A model generated the notes under the pieces. It was not told where the DNA came from and did no database searches. It saw only the letters and a list, made by a program, of their open reading frames with translations. Position numbers and translations under genes: made by a program. This document shows, one piece after another, positions 35,035 to 44,537 of a stretch of DNA of 64,000 bases. Source of the DNA: JAGVPT01 sp964439265 (GTDB taxonomy: Bacteria; Bacteroidota; Ignavibacteria; UBA10030; UBA8401); NCBI GenBank assembly GCA_964439265.1, contig CAYTOA010000010.1:21008-85007 (forward strand), read 5' to 3'. Each line of letters starts with the position of its first letter. Position 1 is the stretch's first letter.

Positions 35035-36102
35035 GTGAAAAGTAACTCGCATGTCACGCTTGAAGATATCGCGAAGAAGTTGAAGGTGTCAAGGGTTACG
35101 GTGTCGAAGGCGTTGCGGGGTCACTCAGACATTTCTGATGAAACCTCAAAAAAAGTGAGGCGCATCGCGAAGGAATTGGGCTACAGCCCGAACTACATGG
35201 CACGGAATCTTTCAGCTCGACGCTCTAACATGCTCGGTTTCGTGGTCCCTAAAATTGCGCACTTTTTCTTCGGCTCGCTGATCGAGGCGGTGTACAATGC
35301 CGCGTTTGAGAATAATTACGAGACGATCCTGACCGTCTCACAGGAAAACGAAGAACGGGAGAAGAAACATATCGAGACGCTCATCTCCATGAGGGTCGAC
35401 GGTATTATCGTCTCAATCTCTCAAGAGACCAAAAGCCTTGATGTTTTTCAGTGGGTGAAGAAGATGGGAGTTCCGCTTCTTTTTGTCGACCGCATGCCGG
35501 AGCCTGCACTCCCCGGCTTCAGCACCGTGATGATTGACGACCGGCAAGGGGCGCGCAGCGGTGTGGAACATGCAATCGTCAACGCGGGTCACCGAAAGCT
35601 CGGGTTTATCGGAGGTGCAAATCCGTGGATCAACATCGGGAAGAAGCGTCTGTTGGGGTTTGAAGAGGCTTTAAAGAACCACGATATCCCGGTTCGCCAG
35701 GAGTGGATTGTCCCCGGAGGTTTCGGAACGAAAGATGGTTACGAGGGGTTCATGCAGCTCTATAAAAAGGGACCGCTTCCGGAATTCATCTTTGCCGCAA
35801 CATATCCGGTGGCGCTCGGCGTCTACGAAGCGGCAAAAAAATTGGCGCTGAAAATACCGGATGACATCGATGTGATGTGCTTTGGGGACAGCGATATGAG
35901 TCATTTGCTTTCTCCCGCGCTCAGCTGCGTGAACCAGCCGACGCGTGAGCTCGGCATGACGGCGGTTCATACGATCCTCGATGCGATCAAGAGTCATGAG
36001 AAACAAAGAGAACGACACATTGTTATTCCGGCCGGGATAACCCTGAGAGAAACGTGCAAAGCCCGCGTGCTGCAACAGAAGACCGCTATGGAGGCGAACT
36101 AA
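35035..36102 (+). CDS. LacI-family transcriptional regulator of the pectin locus
   Basis: A 355-residue protein from GTG 35035, preceded by CGGAGG. The helix-turn-helix is VTLEDIAKKLKVSRVTVSKA (residues about 6-25) with the hinge segment YMARNLSARRSNMLGF. The periplasmic-binding-protein-like ligand domain follows (DGIIVSISQETKS, VMIDDRQGARSGVEHAIV, LGFIGGANPWINIGKKR) and ends at a typical PAGITLRETC. Members of this family repress sugar-use genes until an inducer, here probably a uronate or oligogalacturonide, is bound. The gene lies inside the operon between GH105 and CE12, so it is likely autoregulated with its targets. Candidate operators are at 20672-20693 and 46824-46845. Confidence 0.92.
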   Translation: MKSNSHVTLEDIAKKLKVSRVTVSKALRGHSDISDETSKKVRRIAKELGYSPNYMARNLSARRSNMLGFVVPKIAHFFFGSLIEAVYNAAFENNYETILTVSQENEEREKKHIETLISMRVDGIIVSISQETKSLDVFQWVKKMGVPLLFVDRMPEPALPGFSTVMIDDRQGARSGVEHAIVNAGHRKLGFIGGANPWINIGKKRLLGFEEALKNHDIPVRQEWIVPGGFGTKDGYEGFMQLYKKGPLPEFIFAATYPVALGVYEAAKKLALKIPDDIDVMCFGDSDMSHLLSPALSCVNQPTRELGMTAVHTILDAIKSHEKQRERHIVIPAGITLRETCKARVLQQKTAMEAN

Positions 36103-36105
36103 CGC

Positions 36106-37638
36106 ATGAAATGTCGGGGATCGAAAAGCCTGTCCTCCTTTTCCGCTCTGCTTTTCACGAGTACGGTCTTGCTGTGCGGATTCCTTTCTTCCGACACGAC
36201 GGTGAGAATATTTCTTGTCGGCGACTCGACGATGGCCGATAAACCTCTTGCGGATAATCCCGAGCGGGGGTGGGGGCAGGTATTCCCGAGTTTTTTCGAC
36301 CGGCATGTCATCATCGAGAACCATGCAATGAATGGACGGAGTACGAAGAGTTTTATCAGTCAAGGACGATGGCAAGTCGTTGTCGACAGGCTCCGCCCGA
36401 ACGATTATGTATTCATCCAGTTCGGACACAATGATGAAAAGAAGGATGATACTTCCAGGTACGCGGCTCCCGAAACCGACTTCAGGAACAATCTTATAAA
36501 ATTTGTTCATGAAACTCGCGCGAAGGGGGCGCTCCCGGTTCTACTCACGCCTGTTAGTCGAAGGAAATTTGATGAGCTCAACAAGGCGGTTGAAACGCAC
36601 CAGGAATATTCCGATGCCGTCCGTCGAGTTGCAAAGGAGGAACGCGTTCCGTTGATCGACTTGGACGCAAAGAGCATTGGATTGCTTGATACCCTCGGGC
36701 CTGAAAAATCTAAGAGCGTGTTCCTTTGGATTCAACCGGGAAAATACAAGGCCTTGCCGGCGGGCAAAGAAGATAATACTCATTTCACCTTTGACGGGGC
36801 AAAACAAATTGCCGGGCTGGTCGTCGACGGCATCACAGAACTCCACCTCCCGCTTGAATCGAGGTTGTTGCCGGCAGATCATGCACCGGATATTGGCAGG
36901 GGAAAGGTCGTCCTTCTGGATTATTTCTTTAACAACGAAAGAAAGGCCGGTCCCGACAACCACGTCATGCGATTTCACTATGTATGGGAGGATACAGCAA
37001 ATTCCGGATTCTCAGAACTAGGGAAGGCGATCATGGAATTGGGCGCCGAGCTTGATACTCTCGAGGTCGAACCGACGACGCAGAAACTGTCGCATGCAAG
37101 TATCTATATCATTGTCGACCCGGACACGCCGTTGGAGAGTGCTCATCCCAACTACATTGAAGCGCCGGCGAAGGACGCGATCGTTGAATGGGTGCGCGCC
37201 GGCGGGATTCTTCTCTTGTTTGGGAACGACAAAGGAAACGCCGAATTCGAGCATCTCAATATGCTCGCGGAACGTTTTGGGATCCATTTCAACGAAGACA
37301 GCCGCAATAGAGTTCAGGGAAACGATTTCGAGACGGGCGCCTTTGCCGGTCTTCCATCCCATCCAATGTTTAAAAACGTCAACAAGATCTATCTCAAAGA
37401 GATCTCGACATTGAAACTTTCGGGGGATGCCAGGCCGATTCTGACGGACAAAGGCGATGTCATCATCGGATATTCGAAGTTTGGCAGCGGGTCCGTGGTC
37501 GCGGTGGGAGACCCATGGTTTTACAATGAATATTACGATAACAGGAAATTACCGGATGCGTTTGAGAATTACAAGGCAGCGGAGAATTTGTTCCGTTGGC
37601 TGCTGCAGGATGCGAAGACCGTGAGAAGTGTTGACTAG
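36106..37638 (+). CDS. CE12 rhamnogalacturonan acetylesterase fused to a DUF4350-like domain
   Basis: A 510-residue periplasmic protein that begins 3 bp after the regulator gene. Residues about 33-255 are an SGNH esterase of the CE12 type: LVGDSTMAD with Ser41, IQFGHND with Asn109, and DNTHF with Asp223 and His226 as the remaining catalytic pair. It should remove acetyl groups from pectin or rhamnogalacturonan oligomers. From about residue 262 a second domain appears (GRGKVVLLDYFFNNE, VEWVRAGGILLLFGNDKG, FGSGSVVAVGDPWFYNEYYD), with the look of a DUF4350/glutamine-amidotransferase-like fold. In other Bacteroidota this domain tends to accompany GH105-type enzymes. Fusion to CE12 is unusual and its role is unknown. 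There is no T9SS domain. Confidence 0.82.
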   Translation: MKCRGSKSLSSFSALLFTSTVLLCGFLSSDTTVRIFLVGDSTMADKPLADNPERGWGQVFPSFFDRHVIIENHAMNGRSTKSFISQGRWQVVVDRLRPNDYVFIQFGHNDEKKDDTSRYAAPETDFRNNLIKFVHETRAKGALPVLLTPVSRRKFDELNKAVETHQEYSDAVRRVAKEERVPLIDLDAKSIGLLDTLGPEKSKSVFLWIQPGKYKALPAGKEDNTHFTFDGAKQIAGLVVDGITELHLPLESRLLPADHAPDIGRGKVVLLDYFFNNERKAGPDNHVMRFHYVWEDTANSGFSELGKAIMELGAELDTLEVEPTTQKLSHASIYIIVDPDTPLESAHPNYIEAPAKDAIVEWVRAGGILLLFGNDKGNAEFEHLNMLAERFGIHFNEDSRNRVQGNDFETGAFAGLPSHPMFKNVNKIYLKEISTLKLSGDARPILTDKGDVIIGYSKFGSGSVVAVGDPWFYNEYYDNRKLPDAFENYKAAENLFRWLLQDAKTVRSVD

Positions 37639-37660
37639 TGCCATATTGACGAGGATAAAG

Positions 37661-39301
37661 ATGAGAAGAATTTTGTTGCTGCAGAGAATAGTTACCGCGA
37701 GCTTTTTCATGCTGACAACTTCTGTCTTTGCGGGAACGGACCCGGTGGTAAAGGCATATATGTCCAACCTCCCCTTCGCGATGCCGGAAATAGAACTTCC
37801 CAATATTCCCAGCCTACGGATTTCGATCGCAGATTTCGGAGCTGTAGGCGACGGCTGCACCATGAACACCGACGCCATCGCGGCGGCGATTCAACAGTGC
37901 GCCGCAAAAGGGGGAGGGGTCGTGACGGTTCCCCCGGGAATGTGGCTTACAGGCCCGATCAAATTGGAGAGCAAGATTGAACTTCATCTCGACAGCGGCG
38001 CTGTGATTTTGTTCAGCAAACGGTTCGAGGATTACCCGATGTTCAAACGCAGCAAGGCCGCGGTGAAATGTATGCCGATGATCTTTGGCAGCAACCTTCA
38101 GGATGTCGCCATTACGGGAAGAGGATTATTCGACGGCAACGGGCAACACTGGCGCCCCGTCAAGAAAGAGAAAATGACAAGCCGGCAATGGAAAGAATTA
38201 TTGGAATCGGGAGGTGCTGTAGCTTCTGATGGAAAAACCTGGTGGCCTTCTAAAGAGGCTCTAAACGGAGAAGACTATCTGAAAGAGCTGAAGAATAGCG
38301 GCAAGAAGCCCACCCCCGAGCAAATTGCCGGAGCAAGAGAGTTCCTCCGGCCGGTGATGGTTGCGTTGGATGATTGCAAGCGAGTCTTGTTTGACGGTCC
38401 GACATTCATGAACGCCCCAGGATGGACGCTCGCTCCGACGAGGTGCGAAGAGGTTGTCGTGCGAAATGTCGCCGTAAACAATCCATGGTGGGGGCAGAAC
38501 ACCGACGCCATCGATATCAACTCGTGCAGAAACTTTCTCCTCTATAATAGCGTGATGAGCGTCGGAGATGACGCCATCTGTGTGAAGCCGGGGAAGATGA
38601 GCGATTTGGAGTCGGGCCAACCGGCATGCGAGAACATCGTGGTCGCAGACTGCATTGTCTACAACGGCCATGGCGGGTTCGTGATCGGATCCGAATCGTA
38701 CGGCGGCGCGCGAAATATTTCGGTCAAGAACTGCACATTCATCGGCACCGATATCGGCCTCCGGTTCAAATCGGCCGGCGATCGGGGAGGAGTGGTAGAA
38801 AAAGTGTACGTGGACGGCATCCGGATGAAGGACATCGTCAACGAGGCGATCCTCTTCGATATGTTCTACGATCAAAACAACGATAACGATCCGAATGTGA
38901 AGCGCACGCCGGAATTTCGCGATTTCCAGATCAGCAATATCGTGTGCGATGGAGCAAGCGGCGCAATAACCGTCCGTGGACTTGCGGAAATGCCGGTGAA
39001 GAATATCCGATTCAACACCATCGTCATTAATTCTACGGCGGGCTGCGTGCTTCAAGACGCGGAGCAGATCGAAATGGATAATATCCGGCTGTCGTTCTTG
39101 ACCGGTGCCGCATATACGGTGAACAATGCTGATTCCATCCAGCTCAAGCATATTTCATTTCCGCCAGATGCAAAACTCTTTCTCAAGGCAAGCGGGAATA
39201 AAACGAAAAGTATTAGCATCAATGAAACAGACCTGTCGAAAATGAAACAGGCTGTTGATTCTGATCCGGAAGTGAAAAAGGATGAAATTATCATCCGATA
39301 A
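37661..39301 (+). CDS. Second GH28 polygalacturonase (periplasmic)
   Basis: A 546-residue protein from ATG 37661 (GAGGATAAAG precedes it); the open frame begins earlier but overlaps the CE12 gene. The signal peptide is LLLQRIVTASFFMLTTSVFA. GH28 groups are NTDAIDINSC (about 279-288), GDDAICVKPG (about 302-311), NGHGGFVIGSE (about 334-344) and RFKSAGDRGG (about 367-376). Compared with the GH28 of 20990-22603 it has an extra 60-residue charged insertion around KKEKMTSRQWKELLES to PTPEQIAGAREF, which may shape the cleft for exo-action. The two GH28 proteins are clearly different in sequence, which suggests distinct oligomer preferences. No T9SS domain is present. It sits 12 bp before the CE8 gene. 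Confidence 0.92.
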   Translation: MRRILLLQRIVTASFFMLTTSVFAGTDPVVKAYMSNLPFAMPEIELPNIPSLRISIADFGAVGDGCTMNTDAIAAAIQQCAAKGGGVVTVPPGMWLTGPIKLESKIELHLDSGAVILFSKRFEDYPMFKRSKAAVKCMPMIFGSNLQDVAITGRGLFDGNGQHWRPVKKEKMTSRQWKELLESGGAVASDGKTWWPSKEALNGEDYLKELKNSGKKPTPEQIAGAREFLRPVMVALDDCKRVLFDGPTFMNAPGWTLAPTRCEEVVVRNVAVNNPWWGQNTDAIDINSCRNFLLYNSVMSVGDDAICVKPGKMSDLESGQPACENIVVADCIVYNGHGGFVIGSESYGGARNISVKNCTFIGTDIGLRFKSAGDRGGVVEKVYVDGIRMKDIVNEAILFDMFYDQNNDNDPNVKRTPEFRDFQISNIVCDGASGAITVRGLAEMPVKNIRFNTIVINSTAGCVLQDAEQIEMDNIRLSFLTGAAYTVNNADSIQLKHISFPPDAKLFLKASGNKTKSISINETDLSKMKQAVDSDPEVKKDEIIIR

Positions 39302-39313
39302 ATACCGAAGAAT

Positions 39314-40368
39314 ATGAAACGAATATTTCTTACGGCGATTTTCCTTTTTGCTTCCTATGCTCACGTGACGGCGAGCGAATGCGCGGATATCGTAGTCGCT
39401 CAGGACGGGACGGGACGGTTTCGTTCTATTCAAGAGGCGTTGAACTCGATCCCGAAAAATAACGAGCGGTTCACGATCATCCTTATCAAGAACGGCGTCT
39501 ACACGGAGAAGCTTTTCATCACGAAAAGTAATATTGCTCTTGTCGGCGAAGATAAGGACAGCACACGTATTGTGTACGCGGAACTGCGTTCGAACTGGAC
39601 GAAAGCACCCAACAACCACANNNNNNNNNNNNNNNNNNNNNNNNNNNNNNNNNNNNNNNNNNNNNNNNNNNNNNNNNNNNNNNNNNNNNNNNNNNNNNNN
39701 NNNNNNNNNNNNNNNNNNNNAACCTTAGCGCAAGCATCTGGCACGACGGGAGTTCGAACAAAGACCAGAAATTTGTCATCAGGTATTCTCAATTTGACGG
39801 CGTTCCCGGATTCCCTCTGGGCCGCCACCACCGCGATGCGCAATTCTATTTGCTTGATTGCATTTTCTCAAAGAACATGGCCGACCGGGCAATCTACGCA
39901 CCACTCACTTCGCAGAACCTGGTGCCATGGATTTGGGGCGTGCGACATTATTTCTACAACTGTCATCGTGAGGGGGGAGATTTTGCGTGGTTCAAGGATA
40001 ACCTGTCCACCGCGGATGGTTCTCCAACTCCCGCGCAGGTGTCGGCAGAATGGACGTTCGGAAACACGTGGAATCCTGAGACAGAAATGCACCCCGTTCT
40101 CTCCTTTGCCGCCTTGCCATTTCCTCGCGATGCGGCATATGACGTGAAGGGGATAAAGGTTGGCTTGCGCTGGATCCCAGCCCGGAACGCCGATTCGCAC
40201 GATGTGTATTTTGGGAAGGAAGAAACTCCGGCTTTCATGAAGAATCAAAAGTCGGCTGCATTCGAAGCGTCCGAACTTAGCGCCCATACGACATACTACT
40301 GGCGGATCGACGAGATCGCCGGGGCCGACACGCTTCGAGGACCGATATGGCATTTCACAACTGAGTAG
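39314..40368 (+). CDS. CE8 pectin methylesterase, interrupted by an assembly gap
   Basis: The N-terminus (MKRIFLTAIFLFASYAHVTA) is a signal peptide, followed by IVVAQDGTGRFRSIQEALNS, the classic CE8 opening. A run of 100 N (39621-39720) removes the middle. After the gap the coding frame is shifted by the arbitrary gap length: NLSASIWHDGSSNKDQKF, FDGVPGFPLGRHHRDAQFYL and LDCIFSKNMADRAIYAPL are CE8 features of the Bacteroidota type. A C-terminal fibronectin-like domain (YYWRIDEIAGADTLRG) ends at TAG 40366-40368. The enzyme removes methyl esters so that lyases and GH28 can act. There is no T9SS domain. The central catalytic aspartates cannot be checked because of the gap. Confidence 0.85.
39621..39720. 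other. Assembly gap of 100 N inside the CE8 gene
   Basis: Exactly 100 consecutive N, a standard scaffolding placeholder of unknown true length. The CE8 frame differs before and after the gap, which is expected from the placeholder and is not evidence of a frameshift. Confidence 0.95.
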
Positions 40369-40380
40369 TAGGAACAAGTA

Positions 40381-40466
40381 ATAAGTTATAAGTCTTAAGT
40401 TATAGGTTATACGTTATACATAAGACTTAAAACTTGAGATTTAGAACTTAAGACAAAAAACGTAAG
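40381..40466 (+). repeat. AT-rich intergenic cluster of short direct and inverted repeats
   Basis: The 134-bp spacer between CE8 and the next gene holds many variants of TAAGTTATA and TAAGACTT. GTCTTAAGTT (40392-40401) is the exact reverse complement of AACTTAAGAC (40445-40454), and GTTATAC occurs in tandem near 40408-40421. The base composition is unlike the flanking genes. It could fold as an AT-rich cruciform after the upstream operon or be a remnant of a small repeat family. Confidence 0.6.
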
Positions 40467-40502
40467 ACACAGGGCACAGACCAGACTAATAGGAGCATCG
40501 GC

Positions 40503-43500
40503 ATGAAAACGAATTTTACCTTATTGGCAGCACTGACATTCGTTGTCATTTTTTGGACGGCGATGCCCGCCATAGGACAAGTATCGGGAGACTATCGCTC
40601 TTCTGGATCGGGAAATTGGAATGCTGCGCTAACGTGGCAGACCTATGACGGTGCTCTCTGGAATACAGCTGCCGTACCGCCGGATAGTAATGCAGGAACG
40701 ATCACAATCCTAAGCGGGCACACAGTGACACTCCCCGTCGGAAGTCCCGATACGGTCAGAAGATCTGCGATCGTTGTGGATGGATATTTAAAGGATCAGG
40801 CTTACTTCACCATGGTCTCCGGTTCGTTGACTGTGGACAGCGGGGCAACATACGAGTTTGCGCATCCATCAAATGCGGGGCAGGGAATTCCAAAGGCAAC
40901 GTGGAACACCGGCTCGACGTGTCTCATCACCGGTGTAACAGGCAGCACCACCGGGATCAACGGAAATCAATCCTTTTACAACCTGACCGTCAATTGCCCT
41001 TCCTGGGCCGGCAGCTTTAATCTCGGCTGGCTCAACGGAACGGTAAACATACGGGGCAACGTCACGGTGCAGAATACTGGAACCGGCCGATGGCAGTTCT
41101 GCGCTCCGCTCGCTGATTCTTCCGTCACGGTGAATATTGCAGGCAATCTGATTATCGATGGCAGTGCCTCTAGTTCATCGGCTGTTGTCGGAGTAACGTC
41201 GAACGGGACAAGCAATGGGTTGACAACGATTATTATTAATGTCATGGGGAATGTGATCGTTACTGGAAATCCGGCAAACAGCACATACACGAACTTTGCA
41301 GCCTCGCGGGGAAGTCAAGGTTCAACCGGGACAGCAACCTGGAACCTCTATGGAAATTCGTTCTCAATGACAAACGCCACGACTCAGAACTCAAACCCTA
41401 CCGGAGCAAAATTTGTCTTTGCGAAGGCTGGCCGGCAGACGATGACGCTTTCTGGAGTTGCATTCTCGAGCGGCTGTCCGGTGGAGGTCAGCAAAGGGAC
41501 AACGCTGAGCATGGGCACGAGTGTCATTGGAGGATCCGGAACATTCACTGTTGATTCCGGGGCAACGTTGGAATGCGGACATTATGGCGGCCTGGACAGC
41601 ACGCTCTCGAACACCGGGGCTAAGACGCTCAGCAATGCGGCGAGTTACACGTTCAACGGCACGTCCGCTCAAGTGACGGGCTCGTTGATGCCCACCACTG
41701 TAAAGAACCTCACGGTCAACAACCCTGCCGGCGTCACGATTTCGAAGGCCGACACGATCAATGGAACATTAACGCTCACCAGCGGTATCTTGAAAATCGG
41801 CATCAAAAACATAATTACAAATTCCACCGCCGGCGGATCAGCGACCAGTTACGTCGCGACAGACAGCGGCGGTACGCTCAAAGTGAACGGTGTCGGAGCT
41901 TCACTAACGGTATTTCCAGTGGGCATAACAGGAGGGTATGCACCTGTGTGGATGACAAACTCTGGAACTGTCGATACGATAAAAGTGAGCGTCATATCGG
42001 ACACATTAGGCGGTACGAAAAATGGAGGGGGGAGAGTAAAAGCAAAATGGACCGTTACAGAAAACACTCCTGGAGGATCCAACGCAACCTTGCAGTTTGG
42101 CTGGGTTTCTTCGCTTGAAGACCCTCTGTTCCCCTCCAATCGCGGCGGTAATGCAAAGATCTTTCGCTTGTCTGATACGACGCAAGCGGGCACTGGCAGC
42201 TACACCACCCAGCTCGTCACAGCGCCGTACACCGTAATGCGGGGCGGCGTAACGGCGTTCGGTACTTTTGCCGTTGGCGGTTTTACAGGGTTTGTTGCGG
42301 GAGATGGAGACTATCGCTCACATCAGTCGGGACTCTGGGCTGACGTGAATACATGGGAACGGAACAACGGAACAATATGGGTGTATCCCGCGCCATCCGC
42401 ACCAACTTCGACCGACAGTACGATCGCAATTCAAAACGGTCATACCGTTGAAGTTTCCGACAGTGAGTACGCGGATCAAATTACCGTCAACACAGGTGGG
42501 ACACTGAAGATTGATTCGATGAAGACGCTCGTTGTTGCAGACGGGACAGGGACGGACCTTACAGTCCTTGGCTCGCTCGTGAACGGTGGAACTTTAACTA
42601 TTAACAGCGGAGCTGCGCTTTTCGTGGCAAACGGAGGGACGTATGAACATGCCCAGAACGGGGGCACGATTCCGAAAGCAACGTGGAGCAACGGATCGCT
42701 GTGCCGTGTCACAGGATTTACCGGAGCGACCTCATTTGCCGGCGGTGGAAATCAGAATTTCTGCAATTTCGAATGGAATTGTCCCAACCAAAACGGAAAC
42801 GTGATCCTCGGCTTCAATGGAGACACTCTCGCAGGGTATTTCAAAGTGGTGACGAGCAATTCCGGGCAGCTGTACTTTTTTGGCAATTCAAGCAGCATTG
42901 TCACGATCGAAGGAGACGTCATCGTTCAGGGAGGTAATTTTGCCGTGCATGGAACAAGCATTGCGACTAACGATTCCGTTTTTCACTACGGAAATATTTC
43001 TGTTACCGGCGGGATTTTTTCGATCAGCAAAGGAAGCCAGGGCGGATCGGGGAAAACGATATGGTACCTCTATTCAGGTAATTTTTCTCTCGCTAATGCA
43101 ACGACCATTGATTCGACCACAACGAGCGGCGGCGGTTTTGCGAAGTTTGTATTTGCGAAATCCGGCAAACAGGTGTTGACGCTCTCCGGCGCGACATACG
43201 GCGGAAGCGGACTTCCGATCGAAGTCGGCAGCGGCACGACTCTCACGATGGGCACGAGTGCTCTTGGAGGGGCAGGATCGTTCACCCTCTTGTCCGGGTC
43301 AACGCTGGAATCGGGACATGCAAACGGGTTGGACGGTTCTCTGGCGAACACGGGGGCGATGAAGCTGAGCAAGACCGCGAACTATACCTTCAACGGTCTG
43401 GCGACTCAAAAGACCGGCGTTCTTCTTCCGGACACCGTCAATAATCTTACGATCAGTGACACACTCGGCGTGAGACTTTCGTCAAAGACGATGGTTAAAG

Positions 43501-44330
43501 GAACTCTCACGCTGGCTGCGGGAAAATTTTCTCTCGGATCGAAGAATCTGGCGGCAGTCACGATCAGCGGCGTATCGTCATCAAAATATATCGCCACAGA
43601 CAGCGGTGGAACGGTGACGCGGTACGGGGTTGGCGTTTCCCAAATGCTTTTTCCTGTCGGGACAGCGGCTGCGTACTCTCCGGTCTGGATCGTAAATTCG
43701 GGAACCGTCGACACTATTGCCGTTGCCGTCGCTCCGGATTCTGTGGGAGGAACGAGGACCGGCAACGGTCGTGTGAAGCTGAAATGGGACATCGAGGAAA
43801 AGACTCCGGGCGGCAGCAATGCCATACTTCAATTCGGGTGGATGGCATCGCAGGAGGATGCGAACTTCGCCGCGAGCCGAGCAACAAACGATCTCATCGT
43901 GCATCTTCCCGACACTGTTGAGGCAGGGACGGGGATTTATACGGCTCAGTTCGCCAATCAACCGTATACACTCTCACGCAGCGGGATTGCGACGTTCGGT
44001 TCCTTTACGGTGGGAAAAGTCGGCGCACTGACAATGGTGGGAGACGAACCGTCCGATATTCCGAAAGAATTCAGCCTGGCGCAGAATTATCCGAACCCAT
44101 TCAATCCTTCGACAAAGATCTTTTATCAGCTGCCGAAGGAGAGCCGGGTATCGCTGATCGTGTACGATGTGATCGGAAGGGAAGTGGCGACGCTTGTCGA
44201 CCGGATGCAAAAGGCGGGAAACTATACTGTGACATTTTCAACCCAAGACGGCCGTGCATCAGGAGTATATTTCTACCGCATACATGCGGGGGATTTTGTT
44301 TCGGTGAAGAAGATGATGCTGCTCAAATAG
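40503..44330 (+). CDS. Large duplicated beta-solenoid surface protein with T9SS sorting domain
   Basis: A 1275-residue protein with an AGGAG ribosome site and signal peptide. It contains two long copies of one module, about 27-600 and 600-1185. Each copy starts with a GDYRSxxSGxW segment and TITILSGHTVTL-type strands. Each goes on through FYNLTVNCPSW or FCNFEWNCPNQ to NLTVNNPAGV and ends with KWTVTENTPGGSNATLQFGW or its partner KWDIEEKTPGGSNAILQFGW. The C-terminus is a T9SS domain (AQNYPNPFNPSTKIFYQLP ... VKKMMLLK). No catalytic signature is seen. It is related to the products of 30434, 44538 and 47158, the last of which carries a CE8 domain, so a pectin-binding or scaffold role on the cell surface is the best guess. 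Confidence 0.7.
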   Translation: MKTNFTLLAALTFVVIFWTAMPAIGQVSGDYRSSGSGNWNAALTWQTYDGALWNTAAVPPDSNAGTITILSGHTVTLPVGSPDTVRRSAIVVDGYLKDQAYFTMVSGSLTVDSGATYEFAHPSNAGQGIPKATWNTGSTCLITGVTGSTTGINGNQSFYNLTVNCPSWAGSFNLGWLNGTVNIRGNVTVQNTGTGRWQFCAPLADSSVTVNIAGNLIIDGSASSSSAVVGVTSNGTSNGLTTIIINVMGNVIVTGNPANSTYTNFAASRGSQGSTGTATWNLYGNSFSMTNATTQNSNPTGAKFVFAKAGRQTMTLSGVAFSSGCPVEVSKGTTLSMGTSVIGGSGTFTVDSGATLECGHYGGLDSTLSNTGAKTLSNAASYTFNGTSAQVTGSLMPTTVKNLTVNNPAGVTISKADTINGTLTLTSGILKIGIKNIITNSTAGGSATSYVATDSGGTLKVNGVGASLTVFPVGITGGYAPVWMTNSGTVDTIKVSVISDTLGGTKNGGGRVKAKWTVTENTPGGSNATLQFGWVSSLEDPLFPSNRGGNAKIFRLSDTTQAGTGSYTTQLVTAPYTVMRGGVTAFGTFAVGGFTGFVAGDGDYRSHQSGLWADVNTWERNNGTIWVYPAPSAPTSTDSTIAIQNGHTVEVSDSEYADQITVNTGGTLKIDSMKTLVVADGTGTDLTVLGSLVNGGTLTINSGAALFVANGGTYEHAQNGGTIPKATWSNGSLCRVTGFTGATSFAGGGNQNFCNFEWNCPNQNGNVILGFNGDTLAGYFKVVTSNSGQLYFFGNSSSIVTIEGDVIVQGGNFAVHGTSIATNDSVFHYGNISVTGGIFSISKGSQGGSGKTIWYLYSGNFSLANATTIDSTTTSGGGFAKFVFAKSGKQVLTLSGATYGGSGLPIEVGSGTTLTMGTSALGGAGSFTLLSGSTLESGHANGLDGSLANTGAMKLSKTANYTFNGLATQKTGVLLPDTVNNLTISDTLGVRLSSKTMVKGTLTLAAGKFSLGSKNLAAVTISGVSSSKYIATDSGGTVTRYGVGVSQMLFPVGTAAAYSPVWIVNSGTVDTIAVAVAPDSVGGTRTGNGRVKLKWDIEEKTPGGSNAILQFGWMASQEDANFAASRATNDLIVHLPDTVEAGTGIYTAQFANQPYTLSRSGIATFGSFTVGKVGALTMVGDEPSDIPKEFSLAQNYPNPFNPSTKIFYQLPKESRVSLIVYDVIGREVATLVDRMQKAGNYTVTFSTQDGRASGVYFYRIHAGDFVSVKKMMLLK
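40578..44030 (+). repeat. Internal tandem duplication in the large surface protein (two modules of about 1.7 kb)
   Basis: Codons about 27-600 and 600-1185 of the gene at 40503-44330 encode homologous modules in the same order, recognised by paired segments such as CLITGVTG/CRVTGFTG, FVFAKAGRQTMTLSG/FVFAKSGKQVLTLSG and NSGTVDTIKVSV/NSGTVDTIAVAV. The copies have diverged at the nucleotide level, so the duplication is old. Confidence 0.85.
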
Positions 44331-44537
44331 GGTTCGGCAATTGTCGAATCGGGAACCGCTTTGTTTGACGATTTGCGTTACAGGAAAAGTGAATGAGTCT
44401 GGTTGAAAAATTGGGGGATGCTTTAACGAAGTGATTGTAAAGAAATGTTTTTCAATGCAACGTAAGAATGCATGGCTGGAGTTATAAGAGTATTCTACTA
44501 ATCAATAGTATTTTCACTTAATCGAAGGAGAGACATC

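Noticed and set aside
39314..40147. Apparent single 277-codon product reading straight through the first N gap
   Set aside because: After the gap this frame gives unrelated sequence. The CE8 motifs continue in another frame because 100 N is a placeholder length.
40381..40466. CRISPR-like array
   Set aside because: Repeats are short, irregular and overlapping, with no spacer periodicity and no cas genes nearby.
44332..44356. Hairpin TTCGGC-AATT-GUCGAA after the large surface protein gene
   Set aside because: The stem has a G-U pair and only 6 bp, with no T-run. Too weak to call a terminator.
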